A DNA stretch of 64,000 nt from Scytonematopsis contorta HA4267-MV1 (GTDB taxonomy: Bacteria > Cyanobacteriota > Cyanobacteriia > Cyanobacteriales > Nostocaceae): assembly GCA_019359035.1 (NCBI GenBank), contig JAHHIC010000066.1, forward strand, positions 124,001 through 188,000, written 5' to 3'. The position numbers and the translations under genes were made by a program. The notes beneath the pieces were generated by a model that had not been told where the DNA came from, did not search any database, and was given only the letters and a program-made list of their open reading frames with translations. Position 1 is the first letter of the stretch. Each line of letters begins with the position of its first letter. Positions 25,982-34,132 of the stretch are shown piece after piece.

Positions 25982-27958
25982 CTAACTCGTAATCGTTCCA
26001 CTTAAAGGAGACGAAGCACTGGCATAATCTTTTAGAGGCATCCTACCAGCAAGATATGCCAAACGTCCGGCTATGGCTGCCAAATTCATTGCCCGTGCCA
26101 TTGTTGCCGGGTTCCGAGCAAGTGCGATCGCACTATTTATGAGTAATGCGTCTGCTCCCATTTCCATTGCTTGTGCAGCTTCCGAAGGGGCACCAATACC
26201 AGCATCAACGACTACAGGTATTTTTGAATTCTCAATAATAATTTTGATATTGGCTGTTGTTTGCAGCCCTTGTCCAGAACCAATTGGTGAGGCTAAAGGC
26301 ATAACTGTTGCACAACCAACGTCTTCTAAATGCTTAGCGAGCATAGGGTCAGCATTAATATAGGGCAACACCGCAAAACCCTCTTTTACTAATTGTTCAG
26401 CGGCTTGCAATGTACCAATAGGGTCAGGGAGTAAATACTTAGGGTCGGGTATTACTTCTAACTTAACGAAATTATTATCTTCCTGTCCTAATATTTTTGC
26501 CATTTCTCGTCCCAAGCGTGCCACCCGAATCGCTTCGTCAGCAGTTTTACAACCAGCAGTATTGGGCAACATCCAAATTTTACTCCAGTCAAGTGCCTGT
26601 GCTAAACCTTCGTGTCCAGGAGCATTGGTCTGTACCCGTCGTACCGCTACAGTGACAATTTGGCAATGACTTTCAATAACGCTTTGCTGCATTTCTTCAG
26701 TACTGCGGTATTTGCCAGTTCCCGTCATCAATCGAGAAGTGAAGGTTTTACCTGCAATTGTCAACGGTGTATCTTGAATATTGTTGTGTTCCCCAGGACA
26801 AACATCTCGTTTATCCTGAGTAATAAAGTTGTAAGAAAAATTAGCAGAGTGTGTGAGCATTGGAGTAGATGACTTTACAAAAGTAGATGACTTGTTGTGG
26901 AAACGAGAAAAATGGAAATGTTCTAGTAATGGGTCAGATATTTTATCGCAAATTAAATCTGTAAGTAAAGCAGCAGTGATAGGAGCAAGGAGAATACCAT
27001 TACGGTAATGTCCGGTTGCAAAAGTTAAATTTTCACAGTGACTATCACCAAGAATAGGTAATTCATCAGGTGTTGCGGGTCTAAATCCCCACCAGAATTC
27101 TTCAATGGGATAATTTTCTAACTGGGGATATAAGCGGATTGCAGCTTTTAATAAATTTTGAATACCTGCTGGGGTATTGTGGGGTGTAAAACCAACATCT
27201 TCAACGGTTGCACCAATAATAATACGTCGGTCGCGTCTGGGTACGATGTAAATATCTTCACCAAACAACACCCGTGTTAAGGGTAATTCTGGTAAAAACT
27301 CTGGAACCCGCACGCTTAGAATTTGCCCTTTTTTAGGACGTATGGGTAAAGGAAATAACTCACTTGACCAAGCACCACCAGCTAAAACATAATGTTGAGC
27401 GGTCATCATTCCGGTGCTGGTTTGAACACCGACAACAAGTTGTTGATGCTGACGAATACCTTCTACTTTTACACCTTCTTTAAGTTCAACCCCTAAGGAA
27501 GTAGCAGTAGCTTTAAGCGAGCGAAATAAAGCACGATTATCTACCTGGGCATCTTCAGGATACCACCAACCGCCTACAACTTCTTCTCCCAATTGGGATT
27601 GAATTTGATGTATAGTTTCTCTATCTAACCAGGAAGCCGAACCTGTATCATTCTTTTCATAGTCTTGATAAACTGGTGACAAAATACCGCAGCACCAATA
27701 TCCTGTATTAATACCACTTAATTCTTCCAGCTTGCGCGTCCACTCAGAATATAAAGTTCGAGAACGAAAGCACAAATCTTGCATCGCTCCGGGTGGGATT
27801 TTTTCGGCATCAGGTGCTATCATTCCAGCAGCAGCAACAACCGCAGCTTCTTGGAAGTCGCGACTGACGATAGCTACAGAAGCACCCCGTAATTTTAACT
27901 CGATGGCGACAGCTAAGCCGATAACACCGCCACCTATAATCAGCACGTCGTTAGCCAT
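25982..27958 (-). CDS. thiO/thiG: Bifunctional glycine oxidase ThiO / thiazole synthase ThiG
   Basis: Residues about 1-370 are an FAD-dependent amine oxidase ([21 protein letters not shown] at the start, [14 protein letters not shown] near the end) like ThiO, which oxidises glycine to iminoglycine. Residues about 395-655 are Thi[30 protein letters not shown], the Schiff-base lysine region [52 protein letters not shown]. ThiG condenses deoxyxylulose phosphate, dehydroglycine and ThiS-thiocarboxylate to the thiazole of thiamine. Fusion lets the unstable imine pass directly between domains and is known in cyanobacteria. No ThiS gene is adjacent and no TPP riboswitch is visible upstream. Confidence 0.95.
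   Translation of the reverse strand: MANDVLIIGGGVIGLAVAIELKLRGASVAIVSRDFQEAAVVAAAGMIAPDAEKIPPGAMQDLCFRSRTLYSEWTRKLEELSGINTGYWCCGILSPVYQDYEKNDTGSASWLDRETIHQIQSQLGEEVVGGWWYPEDAQVDNRALFRSLKATATSLGVELKEGVKVEGIRQHQQLVVGVQTSTGMMTAQHYVLAGGAWSSELFPLPIRPKKGQILSVRVPEFLPELPLTRVLFGEDIYIVPRRDRRIIIGATVEDVGFTPHNTPAGIQNLLKAAIRLYPQLENYPIEEFWWGFRPATPDELPILGDSHCENLTFATGHYRNGILLAPITAALLTDLICDKISDPLLEHFHFSRFHNKSSTFVKSSTPMLTHSANFSYNFITQDKRDVCPGEHNNIQDTPLTIAGKTFTSRLMTGTGKYRSTEEMQQSVIESHCQIVTVAVRRVQTNAPGHEGLAQALDWSKIWMLPNTAGCKTADEAIRVARLGREMAKILGQEDNNFVKLEVIPDPKYLLPDPIGTLQAAEQLVKEGFAVLPYINADPMLAKHLEDVGCATVMPLASPIGSGQGLQTTANIKIIIENSKIPVVVDAGIGAPSEAAQAMEMGADALLINSAIALARNPATMARAMNLAAIAGRLAYLAGRMPLKDYASASSPLSGTITS
26121..26134. 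other. HIP1 octamer GCGATCGC (copy 1)
   Basis: GCGATCGC at 26124-26131 lies within the 14-bp palindrome AGTGCGATCGCACT in the thiG part. It is one of only three HIP1 sites I found in the window. Confidence 0.95.
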
Positions 27959-28083
27959 TAGTTTTAACAGTCACTAGTCATTAATAATGTAGATAACTAT
28001 TAACTCATAACTAACAAACAATAGCCTATACTTACGACTTATTGATATGTCCCCAGTCCCCTACCTGGGAAGTGTTAAAATTG

Positions 28084-28114
28084 TCGGTTGGGTTTAGGAA
28101 TAACGGAAACCCAA
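28084..28114. repeat. GGTTGGGTTT...AAACCCAAC short hairpin repeat
   Basis: A shortened relative of the 16982-17057 repeat: GTTGGGTTT, loop, AAACCCAAC. It lies in the 247-bp gap upstream of the DUF4365-like gene; nothing else is seen in that gap. Confidence 0.65.
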
Positions 28115-28205
28115 CATTGCGACAATATTATTGGCATATACAATCAGGTGGGAAGTGTCTTAAAATGAGTAATTATGCTAAATTACCGTCATCTGTTATA
28201 ACCTT

Positions 28206-28709
28206 GTGCAGACCGAGCCACATATTCTTGAATCGTTAAGTCGAGCCTATATTAGAGCTATCGCAGGTAAAGCATGCTTAAATCTTTCTATCCGCGAATA
28301 CGATTATGGAGTAGACGGTAACTTTGATGAAATTACTATTCGCAACTCCAGAGTCATTGCTAGATTTGATAGAGAAGGTAAAAACAGGGGATTGGTGATG
28401 ACAAAACAAATTTTCCCGGAACAATTACAAATCCATAATCTCGAAATAACCGATGTCGTAGCCTACCTCCAGCAAAACGGTTGGCAAACAGTAACTCATC
28501 CCAACCCGCCTTTATTAGTATTTCAAGGTTCTGCTGACGATGAAGGAAATCCCATCCAGCTTATATTACCCAGTCAAAATACTTTTGAAGATAGCGAGCG
28601 CTTATTAGCAAAAGCGATAAATTTATTAGCAGTAATCGAAGATAAATCCCCACAAGCGATTATCGATTTAATAACACAAACACATGCAAATTCCACAGTT
28701 GGTACTTAG
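28206..28709 (+). CDS. Chimeric protein: DUF4365-like N-terminus joined to a conserved cyanobacterial C-terminal protein
   Basis: Residues 1-50 (EPHILESLSRAYIRAIAGKA, EYDYGVDGNFDEITIRNSR) match the start of DUF4365 proteins, but the rest of that fold is absent. From MTKQIFPEQLQIHNLEITDV (residue 65) the sequence looks like an independent protein start, running through DVVAYLQQNGWQTVTHPNPP, FQGSADDEGNPIQLILPSQ and LLAKAINLLAVIEDKSPQ. The ATG at 28398 has GGGGA upstream and could start a separate 103-residue product. I read this as a deletion that joined the head of a DUF4365 gene to a neighbouring gene. Function is unknown. The GTG at 28206 is the start of the long form. Confidence 0.6.
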   Translation: MQTEPHILESLSRAYIRAIAGKACLNLSIREYDYGVDGNFDEITIRNSRVIARFDREGKNRGLVMTKQIFPEQLQIHNLEITDVVAYLQQNGWQTVTHPNPPLLVFQGSADDEGNPIQLILPSQNTFEDSERLLAKAINLLAVIEDKSPQAIIDLITQTHANSTVGT

Positions 28710-28802
28710 TTTGTAGGTTGGGTTACCCCGAAACCACACGCACTCGCGTTCGCTGTGCGTGACGCTTCGTCATTCACAGCGAACAACCCAACTTACAAAA
28801 AT
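28708..28802. repeat. GTAGGTTGGGTT inverted repeat with GC-rich middle
   Basis: TTTGTAGGTTGGGTT and AACCCAACTTACAAA bracket a GC-rich insert containing GTTCGCTGTGCGTGAC and TTCACAGCGAAC, themselves inverted. It belongs with the 16982-17057 family. Confidence 0.7.
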
Positions 28803-28944
28803 CCAAAACCTACGCAGTATTGGGTGGGGTTCTTTTTAATTCACTAAAAAACAAACCCTGTAAAAAACAGAGTTTGTTAATAAATAGCAGTCCAAAGTCT
28901 GCTAGTTTAAAAGTGTGAAGTTTAGAATTAGAAAACTCTAGTTT

Positions 28945-29265
28945 TTACCACAAAGCACGAATTGGCTCGTTAGCACCATCATTGCTACCAGCTGCAGGTG
29001 CAGTGTTTTGTGCAGTAGTGTCAGGATTACCTGTTGATGCTTCTCCTGTACCCTGAGCAACATTATTAGAGCCTGCATTTGTGGAGGCTGTATTTCTGTT
29101 GCCACCACCAGGATTTTCAAGATTAGCGGGCAAAACTTTGGAATTTCTGCCACCAATCAAGTTAGCGTTTTGTGAACCCCCCATAGGGAAGCTAATACCT
29201 AGCAATGTACCTAGCAAAATCGCTAAGCCTCCAGCCATAAGAATTAACGGTGTCCATCTACCCAT
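28945..29265 (-). CDS. Small membrane-anchored Asn/Gly/Thr-rich protein
   Basis: The 106-residue product has one N-terminal hydrophobic segment (LILMAGGLAILLGTLLGISF) and a low-complexity tail rich in Asn, Gly, Ala, Ser and Thr (NPGGGNRNTASTNAGSNN). The tail carries no cysteine. It follows the ferredoxin gene by 16 bp on the same strand, so the two are probably cotranscribed. A periplasmic or lumenal disordered tail on a membrane anchor is the simplest reading. A GGAG lies about 6-8 nt upstream of the ATG. The function is unknown. Confidence 0.65.
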   Translation of the reverse strand: MGRWTPLILMAGGLAILLGTLLGISFPMGGSQNANLIGGRNSKVLPANLENPGGGNRNTASTNAGSNNVAQGTGEASTGNPDTTAQNTAPAAGSNDGANEPIRALW

Positions 29266-29281
29266 AGTATTTTTCTCCTTA

Positions 29282-29617
29282 TTATCTTTCTGGTGTCCAC
29301 ACTATTTGGGAACCTTGTCCCCAAAATCCGTCATATTTTGTTACTCTCACATCACCTAAAACTTTAGTCTGGCAAGCCAAACGTAGTTTAGATGTAGGAG
29401 AATGGGGTGGTAGGGAACGACGAGTTTTATCGCGCCAATTCACTTCAGAAACTTCGCCATCTATTTCGACAGCACAAGTTCCACAAGTGCCTATTCCCCG
29501 GCAGTTTATTACCTTAGCATTGCCGTTGTAAAGGTCAATACCATTTTGTAACAAAATATTGCGTAGATTATCTCCATGTTGACATTTAATTCTTTTACCT
29601 TGAGCAATAACTTCCAT
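29282..29617 (-). CDS. 2Fe-2S ferredoxin
   Basis: The 111-residue protein has the plant-type ferredoxin cysteine pattern: Cys39, Cys45, Cys48 (NCRGIGTCGTCAVEI) and Cys82 (LRLACQTKV), spaced C-X5-C-X2-C-X33-C. The X5 spacing differs slightly from the X4 of photosynthetic ferredoxin PetF, placing it among the divergent FdxB/Fdx-type ferredoxins. It should carry one [2Fe-2S] cluster for electron transfer to an unknown partner. The first gene of a probable two-gene operon with the membrane-anchored protein downstream. It is divergent from the citramalate synthase gene, 100 bp apart. Confidence 0.88.
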   Translation of the reverse strand: MEVIAQGKRIKCQHGDNLRNILLQNGIDLYNGNAKVINCRGIGTCGTCAVEIDGEVSEVNWRDKTRRSLPPHSPTSKLRLACQTKVLGDVRVTKYDGFWGQGSQIVWTPER

Positions 29618-29717
29618 TAAGTTATTTTCCCCAATAAGTAGAAAGTAAATTATTAAACAAAGTTTCTGTAGTATATTTACACATTACTTTGCAAGTTGTC
29701 TCACTATAACCAGCCAT

Positions 29718-31313
29718 ATGAGCGCAAATTCATCACCCGAAATTTGGATCTACGACACTACCTTACGGGATGGAACTCAGCGTGAGGGATTGTCGGTGTC
29801 GATAGAAGATAAACTACGTATTGCTCGTAGACTCGACCGACTGGGAATCCCCTTTATCGAAGGTGGCTGGCCAGGAGCAAATCCCAAAGATGTACAATTT
29901 TTTTGGCATTTGCAAAAAGAACCCCTCAAACATGCGGAAGCTGTAGCATTTTGTTCGACTAGACGCCCTAATGCAAAAGCGGCTTCAGAGCCAATGTTTC
30001 AGGCGATTCTTGCCGCAGAAACCAACTGGGTGACAATTTTTGGTAAGTCTTGGGATTTACACGTCACCGAAGGTATTAAGACCACTTTAACAGAAAACTT
30101 GGAGATGATCCAGGATACGATAGAGTATCTCCGTCTACAGGGTCGCCGAGTGATTTACGATGCGGAACACTGGTTTGATGGCTACAAAAATAATCCTAAT
30201 TACGCACTACAAACTCTAAAAGCAGCTCAACAAGCAGGTGCAGAATGGCTAGTACTCTGCGATACCAATGGTGGCACTTTACCCCACGAAATTAGTCAGG
30301 TTGTTGGTGATGTAATCCAAGCGATGCCGATTAATACTCAAATTGGTATTCATACTCATAACGATGCGGATACCGCAGTAGCCAATGCCCTCGTCGCAGT
30401 CACAGTTGGGGTAAAGATGGTACAAGGGACAATAAATGGCTATGGAGAGCGCTGTGGCAATGCTAATCTTTGCTCGGTAATTCCCAATTTGCAGTTAAAG
30501 CTAGGCTATCAATGCATCGAAAATGACAAACTACCCCAAATCACTGAAACGAGTCGTTTTGTTAGCGAAGTAGTAAATTTAGCACCGGACGAGCATTCTG
30601 CCTTTGTTGGACGTTCTGCTTTTGCCCACAAAGGAGGTATACATGTTTCTGCAGTAGAACGCAATCCCCTCACGTACGAGCATATCTCACCAGAAAAAGT
30701 AGGAAATCGTCGTCGTATCGTAATATCCGAACAAGCTGGTATTAGTAATGTAATTGCCAAAGCACGGTGTTTTGGTATCGACTTGGACAAAAATCACCCA
30801 GCAACAGGACAAATTTTGCAAAATCTCAAAAAGCTAGAAAGTGAAGGATATCAATTTGAAGGAGCAGAAGCGAGTTTTGAACTATTAATCCGACGAGCTT
30901 TAGGAAATCGTCAGGTGTTTTTTGAAGTAAAAGGCTTTCAAGTTCATTGTGACCTAGCACAAGGGGAAGAATGTAAAAAAGCTCTAGCTACAATTAAAGT
31001 TGCTGTAGGGGGTGAAGATATTTTAGAAGCGGCTGAGGGTAACGGTCCAGTTGCAGCACTTGACGCGGCTTTACGCAAAGCGCTATCAAACTCTTATCCT
31101 CAAATAAACGATTTTGAGTTGTCGGATTACAAAGTGCGAATTCTCGATGGACACACTGGCACATCAGCAAAAACTCGTGCTATGGTGCAATCGCGTAATA
31201 GTCGTCAACAACGTTGGACAACCCTAGGTGTTTCCAGCAATATATTGGAAGCTTCTTATCAAGCTGTAGTTGAAGGCTTAGAATATGGTCTGCTGTTAGA
31301 TTTCCAAAAATAA
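29718..31313 (+). CDS. cimA: (R)-citramalate synthase
   Basis: The 531-residue protein starts with the catalytic HMGL-like motif IWIYDTTLRDGTQREGLSVS. It shows EGGWPGANPKD, FGKSWDLHV, the metal-binding IGIHTHNDADTAVANAL, NGYGERCGNANL and FAHKGGIHVSAV. A C-terminal LeuA dimer/regulatory domain occupies about residues 390-525. CimA-type enzymes (as opposed to LeuA) carry EGGWPG and FGKSWDLHV and condense pyruvate with acetyl-CoA, the first step of the threonine-independent isoleucine route used by many cyanobacteria. Length is normal. It appears monocistronic. Confidence 0.9.
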   Translation: MSANSSPEIWIYDTTLRDGTQREGLSVSIEDKLRIARRLDRLGIPFIEGGWPGANPKDVQFFWHLQKEPLKHAEAVAFCSTRRPNAKAASEPMFQAILAAETNWVTIFGKSWDLHVTEGIKTTLTENLEMIQDTIEYLRLQGRRVIYDAEHWFDGYKNNPNYALQTLKAAQQAGAEWLVLCDTNGGTLPHEISQVVGDVIQAMPINTQIGIHTHNDADTAVANALVAVTVGVKMVQGTINGYGERCGNANLCSVIPNLQLKLGYQCIENDKLPQITETSRFVSEVVNLAPDEHSAFVGRSAFAHKGGIHVSAVERNPLTYEHISPEKVGNRRRIVISEQAGISNVIAKARCFGIDLDKNHPATGQILQNLKKLESEGYQFEGAEASFELLIRRALGNRQVFFEVKGFQVHCDLAQGEECKKALATIKVAVGGEDILEAAEGNGPVAALDAALRKALSNSYPQINDFELSDYKVRILDGHTGTSAKTRAMVQSRNSRQQRWTTLGVSSNILEASYQAVVEGLEYGLLLDFQK

Positions 31314-31544
31314 TCAGCAGTATTACTCTCTAATTAACTTGTCAAATTTGACACAATTTATTCCCATCATAATCCCAGACGCATACTCCGGACAAATAAT
31401 ATTGAAGCTCACACCAAAAAAAAAGCGTTGGTAAGATGGGTAAGTCTATTGGTAAGTCGGTTTGTTGGTTATCTGGCTTAACTGTTTGGCTTAATTATCT
31501 GACTTAAAACTTAACAATTCCAAATTGCAATTAGCAACCCTTAA

Positions 31545-31590
31545 GTTAACAGTCAGCAGTGAACAGTCAGCAGTCAGCAGTCAGCCAATA
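31545..31590. repeat. CAGTCAGCAGT heptamer-type repeat
   Basis: A run of CAGTCAG/CAGCAGT units overlaps the stop of the small minus-strand gene that ends at 31581. It belongs to the TTGACTG repeat family also seen near 9568, 34088 and 38892. Confidence 0.75.
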
Positions 31591-31814
31591 CTATCCCAAG
31601 CTTGAGTCACTAATTGACTTAGCCATCGACGTTGCTGCTTATCTAGCACACAGTCATCGGCTAAAACTTGGGCGGTTAAATCTTCCAAAGATTGACCCTG
31701 AGAGCGGACAATTTTCACAACTCCAGCAATTGCAGCAGCTACTAGTTCTTCATCAACTGGTTTTTGCCGAAGAGCAATCATTTCCTGAGGGTTGTCTGGG
31801 ATGGGATAATTCAT
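31581..31814 (-). CDS. Small conserved hypothetical protein
   Basis: A 77-residue soluble, mostly helical product: PIPDNPQEMIALRQKPVDEE, LVAAAIAGVVKIVRSQGQSL, EDLTAQVLADD and a C-terminal RRWLSQLVTQAW. It is free of low-complexity sequence, unlike the overlapping plus-strand frame (31559-31816), so I take this strand as coding. It resembles short uncharacterised cyanobacterial proteins of about 80 residues. It is divergent from the CruA-like gene. No function is proposed. Confidence 0.6.
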   Translation of the reverse strand: MNYPIPDNPQEMIALRQKPVDEELVAAAIAGVVKIVRSQGQSLEDLTAQVLADDCVLDKQQRRWLSQLVTQAWDSIG

Positions 31815-31973
31815 AACGTGAGTTTACAAAAATATAGGATGAAAATTAAATTTGATTAAGCCTTAAAGTTTCTTTACTGAATCTTTAATCAACTAATAGG
31901 GCGGAGTTTACCGCACTTTACGCAGTTATTAAATCTGTCTTAATGGGTAGATTGAGCGGAGTTATCAGAAAAA

Positions 31974-34088
31974 ATGAGAGAAATTCTTTACTTGGAAATT
32001 CCCACACCGGATACAGCGGCAGTACGTAACTGGCTGCAAGTAGATTTTAAACCAGTGGAGGGAGAAAAATTACTTACGCCAGAAGGCTTTCGACTAAGGT
32101 TACCACAATCGACGAGTAAAACTACACAAGGGGAAGTAGCGATTTCCGACAAGCCAATTACGGAACTAACAGAACTGTCCGTATTTGTTTGGGCGGTACA
32201 AAGAACTACATACCTTAAAGTGTTTCGCTGGGGAGAAAAAGCTTTTCCCCAAGAGAAACAAATTTTACAAAACTTAACCACTAGTATCAGAAACAGTTTT
32301 CCCCATAAATATCCGGAACCACCAGCAATTGATTTATCCAAAGAATCAATTTTTGAAGCTTTAGCACCCCATTACCCTCTAACAGTTAAATATTTCCAGA
32401 AAATGCCCAACGGGGAATATGACCTCAAGCGTGCGTATTGGTGGGAACAACGTTGGCGCGAGAGTGTAAGAAATCCAACAAAACCCAAACAGGTAGTGTT
32501 TACTCCCCACTCCCCACTCCCCACTCCCCACTCCCCACTTCCCCAATACGACTTAATTTACATTGGTGGGGCATTAGGTTCTATCCACGCGGCGGTGATG
32601 GCGCGATTGGGGTATAAAGTATTGCTCATAGAGCGTTTACCCTTTGGACGGATGAACCGAGAATGGAATATTTCCCGTGATGAAATCCAAAGTTTGATTA
32701 ATCTGGGTTTGGTAACATGGACTGAGGTGGAATCGATTATTGCTCGTGAGTATAAAGACGGGTTTAACAAGTTTTTTGATGCCAATAATCCTGACAAACT
32801 ACGGGCGCCAATCTTACATACCCCCACAGTATTAAATGTCGCCTTAGAATCAGATAAATGGCTGCAAATGTGTGGGCAAAAGTTACGTGAGAAGGACGGC
32901 GAAATTTGGGACAAGACAGAGTTTATCAAAGCTGATATTTACGATTCACATATTGTAATTACAGTCAAGGATTTAACCACCCAAGAAGAAAAACAAGTTG
33001 CAGGGAGGTTGCTGGTTGATGCGATGGGAACAGCTTCCCCCATAGCTTGGCAGTTAAATGGTGGTCGTACTTTTGATAGTGTTTGTCCCACTGTCGGAGC
33101 AGTAGTAGAACATGGATTTGAACCAGGGGTATGGGACTCAGATTATGGAGATGTTCTCTATAGTCATGGGGACATTTCACGGGGACGGCAATTAATTTGG
33201 GAATTATTTCCTGGTTCTGGAGAAGAATTAACCATTTATTTATTTCATTACCACCAAGTGAATTCAAAAAATCCAGGTTCTTTATTAGAAATGTATGAGG
33301 ACTTTTTCACAATTTTGCCAGAGTATCGCAGGTGCGATATGGACAAATTGGTTTGGAAAAAGCCTACCTTTGGCTACATACCAGGGCATTTTAGCGTGGG
33401 AAGTAGTGATAGAACTGTTGCTGTTGAGCGTTTAATTGCTATTGGTGATGCTGCTTCTCTTCAATCTCCTTTGGTGTTTACAGGTTTTGGCTCCTTGGTT
33501 CGCAACTTGGAACGGTTAACCACACTTTTGCATACAGCTTTGAAACACGACTTATTGAGTTTTAAAGATTTAAATCGAATTCGCGCTTATCAGAGTAATG
33601 TCTCTGTTACTTGGATGTTTTCCAAAGGAATGATGGTACCAACAGGAAAGTTTTTACCACCCCAACGAATTAACATGATGCTAAACAACTTCTTTGGGTT
33701 GTTAGCTGATGAGCCTTTATGCGTTGCCGATAATTTTATCAAAGATAGATTTGATTTATTCACTTTTAACCGCTTAGCACTCAAAGCTGCTCGTCAAACA
33801 CCCGCACTACTAATATGGATTTGGGAATTAGCCGGAACTAAAGACTTGTTACGCTGGACGGGAAATTATGTCAACTTCACTCGTCATACTCTTGTTTGTG
33901 CTTTTCTGGGTGGATGGTTCCCTCGTCTTCTTCCACGAATCCAACCTTGGTTAGAACCACGCTTTCCCGCATTGTGGCTGCGACTGTTGGTGATTAATTA
34001 TGCCATTACTATCGGCAAACCCCGCAAGCCAGACAAAGATGAAAATGTCCCCCAAGAAGCGATAATTCAGAAACCGGAAGCGGTTTAG
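31974..34088 (+). CDS. cruA: CruA/CruP-type lycopene cyclase family flavoprotein
   Basis: The 704-residue protein has an N-terminal region of about 175 residues, then a Rossmann FAD domain (YDLIYIGGALGSIHAAVMAR, LLIERLPFGRMNREWNISRDE). It continues through LLVDAMGTASPIAWQL and IAIGDAASLQSPLVFTGFGS to a C-terminal hydrophobic part (LLRIPPIQPW-like helices). This is the CruA/CruP lycopene cyclase family of cyanobacteria and green sulfur bacteria, which makes beta/gamma rings in carotenoids. I favour CruA over CruP from the GGALG and PFGRMNREWNISR motifs, but the symbol is provisional. A heptamer repeat encodes [14 protein letters not shown] directly before the FAD motif. Confidence 0.78.
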   Translation: MREILYLEIPTPDTAAVRNWLQVDFKPVEGEKLLTPEGFRLRLPQSTSKTTQGEVAISDKPITELTELSVFVWAVQRTTYLKVFRWGEKAFPQEKQILQNLTTSIRNSFPHKYPEPPAIDLSKESIFEALAPHYPLTVKYFQKMPNGEYDLKRAYWWEQRWRESVRNPTKPKQVVFTPHSPLPTPHSPLPQYDLIYIGGALGSIHAAVMARLGYKVLLIERLPFGRMNREWNISRDEIQSLINLGLVTWTEVESIIAREYKDGFNKFFDANNPDKLRAPILHTPTVLNVALESDKWLQMCGQKLREKDGEIWDKTEFIKADIYDSHIVITVKDLTTQEEKQVAGRLLVDAMGTASPIAWQLNGGRTFDSVCPTVGAVVEHGFEPGVWDSDYGDVLYSHGDISRGRQLIWELFPGSGEELTIYLFHYHQVNSKNPGSLLEMYEDFFTILPEYRRCDMDKLVWKKPTFGYIPGHFSVGSSDRTVAVERLIAIGDAASLQSPLVFTGFGSLVRNLERLTTLLHTALKHDLLSFKDLNRIRAYQSNVSVTWMFSKGMMVPTGKFLPPQRINMMLNNFFGLLADEPLCVADNFIKDRFDLFTFNRLALKAARQTPALLIWIWELAGTKDLLRWTGNYVNFTRHTLVCAFLGGWFPRLLPRIQPWLEPRFPALWLRLLVINYAITIGKPRKPDKDENVPQEAIIQKPEAV
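32503..32545 (+). repeat. Heptamer STRR inside the CruA-like coding sequence
   Basis: Six CTCCCCA heptamers (42 bp, so frame is kept) encode the Pro/His/Ser-rich linker between the N-terminal region and the FAD-binding motif. This is the same repeat that is otherwise intergenic in this window. Confidence 0.95.
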
Positions 34089-34130
34089 TTGACGGTTGAC
34101 TGTTGACAGCCAACAGCCAACAGTCAACCG
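34088..34130. repeat. TTGACTG/CAACAGT inverted heptamer repeat
   Basis: GTTGACGGTTGACTGTTGAC is followed by CAGCCAACAGCCAACAGTC, an inverted pair between the convergent CruA-like and coiled-coil genes that could form a terminator-like hairpin. Confidence 0.75.
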
Positions 34131-34132
34131 AA

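Noticed and set aside
27959-28041. TPP riboswitch upstream of thiO-thiG
   Set aside because: No CUGAGA or ACCUGAUCUGGAU-like elements are present; the gap is AT-rich and short.
28042-28239. 65-codon plus-strand frame
   Set aside because: It runs through the GGTTGGGTTT hairpin repeat and overlaps the start of the DUF4365-like gene.
31559-31816. 85-codon plus-strand frame
   Set aside because: It is antisense to the better-formed 77-residue minus-strand gene and begins in a CAGTCAG repeat.
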